The notes under the pieces: model-generated
The model's input: only the letters and a program-made list of their open reading frames with translations
Told to the model about the DNA's origin: nothing
Databases searched by the model: none
NCBI RefSeq assembly: GCF_000219585.1
Contig: NC_015731.1
Span: 1,674,001 to 1,738,000 of the forward strand
DNA length: 64,000 nt
From: Nitrosomonas sp. Is79A3
Lineage (GTDB): Bacteria; Pseudomonadota; Gammaproteobacteria; Burkholderiales; Nitrosomonadaceae
Direction of reading: 5' to 3'
Part shown: one piece after another, positions 55,802-64,000 of the stretch
How the letters are laid out: each line of letters opens with the position of its first letter
How positions within the stretch are numbered: the stretch's first letter is position 1
Program-made: the position numbers and the translations under genes

Positions 55802-56791
55802 GTGTTACGAAGCTGCCGCTTTTTATCGCTGCTGCTGAGTTTGATTTTTTCTCAGGGAATCCATGCCAGTGAGGATGTTTTGCTACGAGGTGGTCAAAAT
55901 GCCAAAGAAAAAGCGGTTACCCAGCAATTAGCGCAAACTTGCTATGCCACCGAGGCCAAATTGGCACCTGCGATGGTAGCAATTCGTCCAGATCGATTTT
56001 TGATGGGATCACCGGAAAACGAAAAAGATCGTCAATCGGATGAAGGCCCGCAGCATTTAGTTTCAATTCCAAACCCCTTTGCCATCAGCCGCTGTGAAAT
56101 TACCGTGGGGCAGTTTAAACAATTTGTTCAAGAAACCAATCATCGCACGACTGCTGAAGAGAACGGCAAAGGTTGTACTGTGTGGAATGCTGAGAAAAAA
56201 CAACCGGAACAATTGCCGGAGCATAACTGGAAGAATCCTGGATTTGCTCAAACTGATGCCCATCCGGTGGTCTGCGTTTCCTGGGATGATGCCCAAGCCT
56301 ATGTGAAATGGCTGTCGCACCGCACGGGCGCGGCTTACCGCTTGCCAACCGAAGCGGAATGGGAATATGTGGCACGGGCGGGAACGAAAACAGCACGCTT
56401 TTATCAGGACGGCAAGCAATGCGATTACGCCAATGGTTTGGGTCAAGAAGCAAAATCGAATGCTGACGCTAACTGGACGCTGGCGGAATGTTCCGATGGA
56501 CATGTTTATACCGCACCGGTTGCCAGTTTTGGAGAAAATCATTTCGGTTTGTTTGATCTGTTGGGCAACGTCTTGGAATGGACTGAAGACTGCTGGCATA
56601 AGAATTATCAAGGCACGCCAGCGGACGGATCGGCGTGGAAAGAAGCCAATCGCGGAGATTGTACTCGCCGGGTGGTTCGGGGCGGTTCGTGGCTCTACGA
56701 TCCGCAGGGCTTGCGATCGGCTAACCGTGTCAGGACCGGCTCCGATGAAGCCGACAACGACCTGGGTTTTCGTATCGCCAGGGCTTTTTGA
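55802..56791 (+). CDS. Secreted FGE/SUMF1-like protein, probable DGR target
   Basis: 329 aa if started at the GTG at 55802, which has AGGGG upstream and yields a clean signal peptide (RSCRFLSLLLSLIFSQGIHA). A longer frame from ATG 55703 would translate a REP-like repeat. The FGE-type domain runs from about 55970: MVAIRPDRFLMGSPENEKDR, YRLPTEAEWEYVARAGTK, LLGNVLEWTEDCWHKNYQGT and VVRGGSWLYD to FRIARAF. Its last 100 residues are very close to those of the 1043-aa protein except in the 23-codon variable window, so the pair arose by duplication. Export to the periplasm or surface fits a binding role. Confidence 0.82.
   Translation: MLRSCRFLSLLLSLIFSQGIHASEDVLLRGGQNAKEKAVTQQLAQTCYATEAKLAPAMVAIRPDRFLMGSPENEKDRQSDEGPQHLVSIPNPFAISRCEITVGQFKQFVQETNHRTTAEENGKGCTVWNAEKKQPEQLPEHNWKNPGFAQTDAHPVVCVSWDDAQAYVKWLSHRTGAAYRLPTEAEWEYVARAGTKTARFYQDGKQCDYANGLGQEAKSNADANWTLAECSDGHVYTAPVASFGENHFGLFDLLGNVLEWTEDCWHKNYQGTPADGSAWKEANRGDCTRRVVRGGSWLYDPQGLRSANRVRTGSDEADNDLGFRIARAF
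56693..56791 (+). other. DGR-type variable region of the secreted FGE-like protein (copy 4)
   Basis: The 23 variable codons (56693-56761) encode LYDPQGLRSANRVRTGSDEA and three more residues. Combining copies 3 and 4 by choosing A wherever either has it gives an inferred template close to NNDPQNLRSANRNRNNTDEA, the asparagine-rich pattern of known DGR templates. No template copy is seen in the window. Confidence 0.78.
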
Positions 56792-57105
56792 TCTTTTGTC
56801 ATTTTGTTCTTTGTGCTTTGATTCTTTGTGATTTGTGGTTTTGTGGTTTTTGTAGGATGGATTAACGCAGCGTAATCCGTCATTACTGTAGTTTCGTTCG
56901 CCACTGTTCTTGGTGCATTGCGCTTTGCTTAATGCATCCTATTTTTTTGGTTTAGTGTCATTCCGAACGCAGTGAGGAATCTTTTGCGATTCTTTGACCT
57001 GTTAACGGCTGTGAAAAAATCGATTTTCCCGAAGGATAGTAGTGTGGAGAAGCTGTTGTCGAACCCATGCGTTTTTTGTGTGCGTGGGCGATAGACAACT
57101 TCCAA

Positions 57106-57633
57106 TCACTGCAACGGGTTGACTGCGGTGCAGCGTTCTCCGACCCAGCGGCCGTATGTTTCAGCCAATGCATGAACCGGCGTGCCGCCGACGGTGCTGT
57201 CGAATTCGGTATTTCCCGAGAAGCTTTCCGGGCTGCTAAAAGTGCCTCGTGCGGTTCCATTACCTTGGAAATGCTGGTTGCTACAGACCAGATCCAATTC
57301 GTAGCTGTTGCCGATGCGCTTTGCGTTCTGGACGGTGCAGCCGGAACGGTTTTCATAAAAATAGGCGGGGATTTCCTGTTTGGCCATTTCCGGAGTGATG
57401 CAGATTTTTGACGTGGCTGCGCCATTTTCTATTTGGGGCAGTTTGAGGCCATAGCGGCGGGCGAGGTCGCTGAGTTGTTGCATATGCTCCGAGGGAATAT
57501 GCGGCACCAGCGCCAATAAATCCGATTTCGTGGTGATTTCCCATAATCCGGGGCGGATGTGTTGGTGCGCGAAACTGGAAGTTGCCATTGTTAAACTCAG
57601 GCCGGATAGAAATGAAATAAGGGTTTTATGCAT
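57106..57633 (-). CDS. DUF3617 family periplasmic protein
   Basis: 175 aa with a signal peptide (KTLISFLSGLSLTMATSSFA). The start of the mature part, HIRPGLWEITTKSDL, is the DUF3617 signature, followed by ICITPEMA, YFYENRSGCTVQNAKRIG and ARGTFSSPESFSG. The family is common in proteobacteria and of unknown role. It stands alone on the minus strand, convergent with the second accessory island. Confidence 0.85.
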   Translation of the reverse strand: MHKTLISFLSGLSLTMATSSFAHQHIRPGLWEITTKSDLLALVPHIPSEHMQQLSDLARRYGLKLPQIENGAATSKICITPEMAKQEIPAYFYENRSGCTVQNAKRIGNSYELDLVCSNQHFQGNGTARGTFSSPESFSGNTEFDSTVGGTPVHALAETYGRWVGERCTAVNPLQ

Positions 57634-57895
57634 TGGGGTTTCCGCATGGCGTGTTCTGAAAAAATCAATTGTGCAAAAGTTTATTGAAATCGTGCCGTCA
57701 ATTACCCACGCGTACGGTCAACGGTGATTTCTAAGTTTAAGCAAGTTTAGCTGATAACTGGAAAAACCTCTTGGAATTTAAATCTGTCTGCATGGCTGCA
57801 TATAATTTGTAGACATATCATTATAATAATTAATTATTTATAGCCGTATCAGTAACTGCTGTATATTTCGAATCTTTTCTCAGGAGTGTAAAACT

Positions 57896-59671
57896 ATGGA
57901 ATGGCAAGGCTGGTTTGCACTGAGTTTATGCATCGCTGTGTTGGCGACACTTATTTTTACCCGGATTGGCCCGCATTTAATCATGATCGGGGCGCTGACG
58001 ATACTCAGTGTATCCGGGATTTTGAGCGCTAACGATGCGTTAAGCGGCTTTAGTAATTCGGGTTTGATTACCGTTGCGGGTATGTTTGTGGTTGCCGCGG
58101 GGATGCATGCCTCCGGCGCGATCGATTTATTAGTGACCACTATGTTAGGCAGACCGAAAACAGTACGCGGGGCAATTTCCCGGATGTTCTTTCCGGTTGT
58201 GTTCCTCAGCAGTTTCCTCAACAACACTCCGGTGGTTGCCACCATGATTCCGGCTATTTATAGCTGGTCGCGCAAGATTGGGATTTCGCCTTCGAAGCTG
58301 ATGATACCGCTGAGTTATACGGCGATTCTGGGCGGCACGATTACATTGATTGGAACCAGTACCAATCTGATCGTCAACGGCCAATATCAGGTGTTGACCG
58401 GTGAATCCGGGTTTTCCTTGTTTTCGATTACCGCTGTTGGTATACCTGTTGCCATTGCCGGTTTTTTATTAATGTGGCTAGCCTTTCCCAAATTGCTGCC
58501 AGAGCGGACTCAAGGCCAGGTTTTTTCCAATTTACGCGAATTTACTCTGGAAGTTTCCATCGCGCCGAATGGTCCTTTAGTCGGCAAAACTATCGAGCAA
58601 GCCGGGTTAAGGCACCTGCAACGCGTATACCTGATTGAGATTGATCGAAATGGAACGGCGATTACCGTTGTTTCACCCGAAGAAGTGCTTCAAGGTGGTG
58701 ACCGGTTGGTATTTGCCGGTGATACCGATGCGATCTCAGATTTGATGCGCATTAATGGGATTATTCCGTCGACTGAGGAAGAGCAAACTCAAACATTCAC
58801 CATGCAGCATGCTGAACGGCGTTTGATCGAAGCCGTTGTGTCGCCGCATTGTTCGGCGCTGGGGCATGCCATTCGCGATGCGCGCTTCCGTGCCCGCTAT
58901 GGCGCAGCGGTATTGGCTGTGGCGCGTAATGGCGAACGCATCAAAGGCAATCTCGGAAGCATCATATTGCAGGCCGGTGATACGTTATTGCTGGAAGCAA
59001 GACCGGCTTTTGTCAGCCGCCAGCGTTACAACAAGGATTTTTTGCTGATTAATGATCTGAACACTGAAGCGCCGCGTCATGAAAGGGCGTATCTTGCCTG
59101 GACAATTCTTGTCGGTATTATTGCAGCGGCAAGCTTTGATGTTATTACCATGCTGAATGCGGCATTGATCGGTGCTGGCCTGATGATTATTACGGGCTGC
59201 TGTTCTGCCAATCAGGCAGAAAGAAGTCTTGATTTGACGGTTATCATTACTATTGCATCATCATTTGCCTTGGGTATGGCTTTGGAAAAAACTGGTGTAG
59301 CCAAATATCTTGCGGCAAATATCGTGGATTTGAGCGGCGGCACACCCTGGCTTCTACTCATTCTGGTCTACATATCCATCTCAATATTAACCGAAGTCAT
59401 TACCAATAATGCCGCAGCGCTTTTAATGCTGCCCATTGTGCTGGAGATCACCGAGAAAGCCAGTTTAAATAATGAACCTTTTGTGTTCGCCATCATGATG
59501 GCGGCTTCCGCCAGCTTCGCGACACCTTTGGGTTATCAGACGAATATGATGGTTTATGGTCCGGGCGAATATCGATTCACCGATTTCCTGCGAGCAGGGA
59601 TACCGATGAATATCGTGGCGGGGGTTGTTACCATCACAGTATTGTTAATCGGCTGGCCTTTGGCCAAGTAG
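57896..59671 (+). CDS. SLC13/DASS-family permease with two TrkA-C domains
   Basis: 591 aa. About 11-12 hydrophobic helices flank a central soluble part at about 205-385 that contains two RCK_C/TrkA-C domains (APNGPLVGKTIEQAGLRHLQ and VSPHCSALGHAIRDARFRAR). Permease motifs include FLNNTPVVATMIPAIYSW, TLIGTSTNLIVNGQY, VITNNAAALLMLPIVLEI and ASFATPLGYQTNMMVYGPG. Members carry dicarboxylates or sulfate, usually with sodium. The exact substrate is unclear. Confidence 0.87.
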   Translation: MEWQGWFALSLCIAVLATLIFTRIGPHLIMIGALTILSVSGILSANDALSGFSNSGLITVAGMFVVAAGMHASGAIDLLVTTMLGRPKTVRGAISRMFFPVVFLSSFLNNTPVVATMIPAIYSWSRKIGISPSKLMIPLSYTAILGGTITLIGTSTNLIVNGQYQVLTGESGFSLFSITAVGIPVAIAGFLLMWLAFPKLLPERTQGQVFSNLREFTLEVSIAPNGPLVGKTIEQAGLRHLQRVYLIEIDRNGTAITVVSPEEVLQGGDRLVFAGDTDAISDLMRINGIIPSTEEEQTQTFTMQHAERRLIEAVVSPHCSALGHAIRDARFRARYGAAVLAVARNGERIKGNLGSIILQAGDTLLLEARPAFVSRQRYNKDFLLINDLNTEAPRHERAYLAWTILVGIIAAASFDVITMLNAALIGAGLMIITGCCSANQAERSLDLTVIITIASSFALGMALEKTGVAKYLAANIVDLSGGTPWLLLILVYISISILTEVITNNAAALLMLPIVLEITEKASLNNEPFVFAIMMAASASFATPLGYQTNMMVYGPGEYRFTDFLRAGIPMNIVAGVVTITVLLIGWPLAK

Positions 59672-60506
59672 AAAGGATGCTATGGTTTTCAAATTCCAAT
59701 TTAATTTCTCGCCTTGTTGCTCCTTTGACCGCGGTTATGCATTAATTCAATAACATTGCGATTAAACTGTATCCAACGCCTTTCAGTTTTTTTGATTATC
59801 AAGGTAGACCATAGACCAGTAGGGGAGTCGACTTAAGATCGCCTCAATTCGTCAAAGAAGAAAACCAGCGTACTGCTCATCGAAGCTATCGGATTTGTAC
59901 ATTAAAAATAAGGAAAATGCTTATTTAAGCGATTCTACGTTTCAGTTATGATGATTCCTCACTACGTTCGGAATGACGTCGGTGAGTTAATCAGAGATTC
60001 CTTAAATTGGGGCAGGGCGCAATGTATACTCTAATCTCATTAATAAATGGCCGGCTCAATAACCATTCAGGCGGTCAAGTATCTTCGAAGTTTCAGGAAA
60101 ACAAGAATAGTGCTTACGCCATGTTGCCGTTCGGAGTCGGCCATTTAGTCAGCAGCAGTTGTATCCATCGCTTACTGCTAATCGGATGACTGCTAGCCAA
60201 GAAAAAAACGTTCTCCCATATCCATACTAAATTCCTGATACCTGCGTGGCGAGGTTTTCAATGAGCCATCTAAAAAGTTTGCTATCAGGATCGTGGACTT
60301 ATCATTGCAGCAAATCCACGGAGAATTGTAAGTTGAAGCTGTTTTCTCATCGTATCTCTTCGATTCCCGGGGTAATCGGCTTGGATAGGCCTTGACGGAA
60401 ATGCCCTTAAAAAGATTGCTGTGACAGTTGAAACGATACCTTCAATCATCCGAATTGATGCCGTTCTTACAATGCAGTATCAGCCAATCTTAACTCGGAG
60501 ATAAAA
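59672..60506. other. Gap of about 830 bp with IS and repeat remnants
   Basis: No gene was recognised. An inverted copy of the GTCATTCCGAACG-type repeat lies at 59953-59977. TTAATCAGAGATTCCTTAA at 59987-60005 resembles the right end of the IS5 element. AATAAATGGCCGGCTCAATA at about 60043-60062 resembles the right end of the IS630 element. These look like solo ends or decayed copies. Confidence 0.5.
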
Positions 60507-61924
60507 ATGGATTTGTATGCAAGCATACCCAAAGAATCGAGGCAATCTGCGGTAATCAAAGAGTTCCAGGCTTTAATTTTGAATCTTTATTGCGGTATCA
60601 GGTTGCTTGGCTTTCGTCGCAATGTGCTGGAACAGGTGACAGTTTCTCACGATCAGCTCATTTTGCTCCTGGGTTTTTATGGTCTTACCGCATTGATTGT
60701 TTCCTATGTTATGACACGCAATCCCGTTTTCGACCTGTTTGGTCTGGGATTTCTTAGTATTGAGTTGTTGATTGTACTTCTGGTGGGGTTTGTACTGACA
60801 AAGTTAACCGGTAAACAGAGTGATTTGCTCAAGTTTCTGGTTATAACTTACTGTGTCTTGCCATTTCGTTATCTGATTTCTTTTGCCGGTTTGTCTGACT
60901 TGCCCGATACAATCTTTGCGGCTGGATATGTCATTTTTATGCTATGGAGTTTAGCCATTTGTTTTTACATTGCATTGCAATTATTGGATCAACAAAAGCT
61001 TAAAGCGGCATTGATTGTTATGCTTTGGATGGCAGCATCTTTTCCATTGGCTAATCTATCATTCAGTTTCTGGTATGAAGATTATGACTATCCCAACGAG
61101 ATGGCGGCGTTTTCTGATGATGCATTATATGATGTTAATCAGGAGCATGTTTACTATAACCAGCCTATGCTTCTGAATAATGCCTTAGACCCCATTCAAC
61201 CTGGCATTGATGGAGTGTCCGATCTTTTTTTTGTAGGATTTGGTTCTGATGCCACTCAGGATGTGTTTATGCGGGAAATTGGCCATGTGCAGCGTGTTAT
61301 GAGTGAGCGTTTGGGCGCATCAGGGCGGTCTATTGTATTATTAATAATCTGAAAACGATCAATACGACACCACTAGCATCCTCAACAAACCTGAGAATCG
61401 CATTGAGTCATCTAGGCAATAAAATGAATCGTGATGAAGATGTTGTCTTTCTGTATCTGACCAGTCATGGATCTATGGATCATGAACTTTCAGTGCAAAT
61501 GTGGCCGCTTGATCTTAATGCTGTCCGCCCGGAAGATATCAAGACTTATCTGGACAATGCCGGTATACGCTGGCGAGTTATTCTGATTTCAGCGTGTTAT
61601 TCAGGCGGGTTTATTAAGGCACTCCAGAACGAATACAGCCTGGTTTTCACTGCCGCAGCATCGGACAAAACATCATTTGGCTGTTCTCATGAAAATGAGT
61701 ACACATATTTTGGCGAAGCACTTTTTAAGAATATTGAAGATAAGCCCTATCAGTTCATTGAGAGTTTTAATCGGGCCATCACGAAAATCACACAACGCGA
61801 GCGCAATGAAAATTTGATTCCCTCAGAGCCTCAGTTATTTATTGGAAGTCAAATGAAGGAAAAGCTGCATCGGCTGGAACAAGACATGGTTCATTACACT
61901 CCCGAGAGATTCGGTGTTTATTAA
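60507..61924 (+). pseudogene. Membrane-anchored C13-family (legumain-like) cysteine peptidase, frameshifted
   Basis: The first frame (60507-61352, 281 aa) has four or five hydrophobic helices (GFYGLTALIVSYVMTR, IELLIVLLVGFVLTKL) and then a soluble start of the peptidase domain (FVGFGSDATQDVFMREI). It breaks at about 61340. The second frame (open from about 61343, first start 61403) carries FLYLTSHGSMD and ILISACYSGGF, the His and Cys of the clan CD dyad. One missing base near 61340 would restore INNLKTINTTPLASS and join both. Otherwise intact, so the frameshift is recent or a sequencing error. Confidence 0.85.
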
Positions 61925-62170
61925 TAAGCATTAAGCGCGCCTGAAAGAATTCATGATTAGTCAGCATCGATTGCTGGTATTAAGAAGGGATTTGAACGTG
62001 AGGAGTAACAGATTTCAGTGTGACAAATGTCATAGTTAATCCAAACTAACCTGAATAATAATAAATTGTAGTGCAAGCTTGATAATGAATCTATTGCTCG
62101 GAAGGTTTCGAGGAATAATATTGATCTTTTTTTAATAGTTTACTTGCCTAATTACACAGGAGATAAGGAA

Positions 62171-63178
62171 ATGATATTTCTACGAAAGAGCACTTTTTTT
62201 CAGGTTTTTCTGGTTATATTGATAATCGGTTATGCCCATTCGGCAGCGGCCAAAACCTTAGGTATTTTCTCTGCGCAGCAATCCTGTCCCGCCTATGTTT
62301 CAAAGAATAAATTAACCAATCCAGATAATACGCAGATTCTGGCGGATAAAAAATACGATATTATCGAGGCGAATAAACCAGATCATGCTAGCTGGTACCG
62401 GGTTATTCTGCCTACTGCGAATCCCAAGGAGCGCTGGATTAGCGCTGACTGTGGTGATGCTCAACTGAGCGGCGGGCAGGGAACGGGAGACAATGGAAAC
62501 AGCAGTAGTTGTAGTATTACTGGCGAGGCGGATAGTCATGTTCTCGCACTGTCATGGCAACCCGCTTTCTGTGAAACCAAACCACAAAAGCCTGAATGTA
62601 AAATCACCGACCCGCAGGTATATCAGGCCAAACATTTCACCTTGCACGGCTTATGGCCTAATAAAAAAAGTTGTGACACGCATTACGCCTTTTGCGGCGA
62701 TGTCAAAGCTCAGAAACAAAATTTCTGTGATTATCCGGAGATTAAATTAAATCCAACTTCGCAAGCTTCATTAGCGGAGGTCATGCCTAGTGTGACAGCA
62801 GGTTCTTGCCTTGAGCGCCATGAATGGCATAAACATGGTACCTGCCAATCCGCCAAGTCGATAGAAGAATTTTTTGATTTGTCTGTAGATTTGGCCCGCC
62901 AGTTTAATGATTCCGGTATGGCTTATTTTATGAATCGCAGGATTGGCCAGCAAGTTCGTACCGAAGATTTTCTCAACCGGATCGCTGCGGTACTGGGATC
63001 TGCCGCTCGTGATCGGATTAAGCTTAACTGCGATCAGGGGATGCTGGTGGAAATTCAATTGAGCTTGATTGCTGATCTAACCCCGGGCGCTGATCTTGAG
63101 AAACTGATTGTCAATGCACCGGCACAGAGCAATTCCAATTGTGGAGAGACTTTCCGTGTCGATCCGATTGGGCAATAG
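62171..63178 (+). CDS. Secreted ribonuclease T2
   Basis: 335 aa from the ATG at 62171, preceded by AGGAGATAAGGAA. A signal peptide (STFFQVFLVILIIGYAHSAAA) is followed by an SH3-like or cysteine-bearing N-terminal segment (about 30-105). The RNase T2 domain starts near residue 120 (SHVLALSWQPAFCE), with active-site motifs CAS I FTLHGLWPN and CAS II ERHEWHKHGTC. It cleaves RNA outside the cytoplasm, for scavenging of nucleotides or phosphate. Confidence 0.93.
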   Translation: MIFLRKSTFFQVFLVILIIGYAHSAAAKTLGIFSAQQSCPAYVSKNKLTNPDNTQILADKKYDIIEANKPDHASWYRVILPTANPKERWISADCGDAQLSGGQGTGDNGNSSSCSITGEADSHVLALSWQPAFCETKPQKPECKITDPQVYQAKHFTLHGLWPNKKSCDTHYAFCGDVKAQKQNFCDYPEIKLNPTSQASLAEVMPSVTAGSCLERHEWHKHGTCQSAKSIEEFFDLSVDLARQFNDSGMAYFMNRRIGQQVRTEDFLNRIAAVLGSAARDRIKLNCDQGMLVEIQLSLIADLTPGADLEKLIVNAPAQSNSNCGETFRVDPIGQ

Positions 63179-63203
63179 GGAAGGGATCTATCTGGATTGA
63201 TCA

Positions 63204-63235
63204 TTTGTACTGGCTCAGATCTGAGCCAGTACAAA
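63204..63235. terminator. Perfect palindrome between RNase T2 and serralysin-like gene
   Basis: A 32-bp perfect palindrome (16-bp arms around AGATCT) directly abuts the stop codon of the minus-strand gene and lies 26 bp after the RNase T2 stop. The A/T ends on both sides let it act as a bidirectional terminator. Confidence 0.7.
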
Positions 63236-64000
63236 TTACAAAGCCTGGAATATCACATCAGCCGCTGATAATGCTGTGGATTGTTGTAATACGCCGATAA
63301 ATGTAATGCTGGCTGCATCGCCTACAAAATGCACCGCGACATCATCACCTTGGATATCGATACCGCTAATGTAGGGAGTTAATTGCGCAAAATTCTGAAT
63401 GCCTAGCTGAATATCGAATCCGATTTTATCCACTCCCGGAATAAAATCTTGAAAAATGTAATTACCCACATTGGCTATACCAAAAATATCCGAACCTTCG
63501 CCACCAGTCATCGTATCTGTGCCCAGTTGTCCGACCAAAGTGTCATCGCCATTGTTACCGATTAGCGTGTTGCTGGAACTGTTTCCAATTAATTTATCGT
63601 TGCTAGTGCCGCCAATCGCGCGTTCAATTAATGTATTCAATCCGAGTGACAAGTTATTTTCCGCGGCTTGTCCATCTGGCGTAAGACCAACGGAACTGAG
63701 TGTGCCAGGTGCAGCAACATTGAGATTGAGTGTTACTGGCGTATTTATCCCAGATGCATCAAGCGTATCATTACCCCCATCATCATAGATTGTCTGGACA
63801 ACTTGGCCACTTTCTTCTGTTAATGCGTATGAATTATCGCCTGAATTAAGCAGTTTTGCATTGTATAGATAGGACAAGGCAGCGTAATCGTATGGTGCCA
63901 GATTGATCCGTTCAAGCCCCTGATTTTGCGGTGTGTAAGACATGATGCTATACAACTCAGAGTCTTCTACACCCGTTAGGAAGGGCCCTTCGTTGGTGTC
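63236..64000 (-). CDS. Serralysin-type (M10) metalloprotease, C-terminal part, cut by the window edge
   Basis: About 254 aa are visible; the frame is open to position 64000 and continues beyond it. The Met-turn SIMSYTPQ of metzincins is near the visible start, after EGPFLTGVEDSELY. Then comes RTX-type calcium-binding sequence: GGNDTLDASG, GGTSNDKLIGNSSSNTLIGN, NGDDTLVGQLGTDTMTGGEG and SDIFGIANVG. The zinc-binding HExxH would lie upstream, outside the window. Such proteases are exported by type I secretion with a C-terminal signal. Confidence 0.87.
   Translation of the reverse strand, partial: DTNEGPFLTGVEDSELYSIMSYTPQNQGLERINLAPYDYAALSYLYNAKLLNSGDNSYALTEESGQVVQTIYDDGGNDTLDASGINTPVTLNLNVAAPGTLSSVGLTPDGQAAENNLSLGLNTLIERAIGGTSNDKLIGNSSSNTLIGNNGDDTLVGQLGTDTMTGGEGSDIFGIANVGNYIFQDFIPGVDKIGFDIQLGIQNFAQLTPYISGIDIQGDDVAVHFVGDAASITFIGVLQQSTALSAADVIFQAL

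Overview
The window looks like a chromosome segment of a betaproteobacterial ammonia oxidiser, most likely a Nitrosomonas species. The main evidence is an ammonia monooxygenase C subunit (amoC) standing alone, a large DabA (DUF2309) plus Nuo-like inorganic-carbon uptake operon, and betaproteobacterial housekeeping genes (dksA, pnp-rpsO, dapF-DUF484-xerC-hslVU, aspS-nudB).

Layout. (1) 1-9.5 kb, minus strand: an accessory island read as higBA, a TIR protein, a MoxR AAA+ ATPase with an in-frame TGA, a 916-aa protein ending in a formylglycine-generating-enzyme-like (FGE/C-type-lectin fold) domain, then a REP/RAYT block interrupted by an IS1380 element, then a second FGE-like protein. (2) 9.6-15.3 kb: an iron-type alcohol dehydrogenase with an ABM-domain protein, an ISAs1 element sitting inside an IS200-like remnant, BON and CsbD stress proteins, and a BT1-type transporter. 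(3) 16.4-35.2 kb: mostly core genes, including a phosphate-type porin and a PstS-like protein, and amoC with a sigma-E-like promoter. (4) 33.9-46.4 kb: an inorganic-carbon cluster on the minus strand (Nuo-like subunit, DabA, DabB-like, two more Nuo-like subunits, a CsoSCA-like carbonic anhydrase, a small acidic protein, a SulP transporter). (5) 47-57 kb: IS630, a MITE and IS5, then a second accessory island on the plus strand with a SEFIR protein, a MoxR ATPase, a 1043-aa membrane protein with a C-terminal FGE-like domain, and another FGE-like protein. (6) 57-64 kb: a DUF3617 protein, an SLC13 permease, a frameshifted membrane C13 peptidase, an RNase T2 and the end of a serralysin-type protease.

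The most interesting feature is that the two accessory islands share one architecture: TIR-superfamily effector, MoxR ATPase, large protein with a C-terminal FGE-like domain, extra FGE-like protein. All four FGE-like proteins end in a 23-codon hypervariable window after a GG(S/C)W motif and before a conserved tail. In the island-2 pair, 21 of 25 differing bases have an adenine in one copy, while flanking DNA is nearly identical. This is the signature of diversity-generating retroelement (DGR) mutagenesis. A hairpin with a GRNA-type loop follows the first target at the left window edge. No reverse transcriptase or template repeat is visible here; the first island's may lie just beyond position 1. 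I infer a pair of DGR-diversified sensor systems coupled to TIR/SEFIR effectors.
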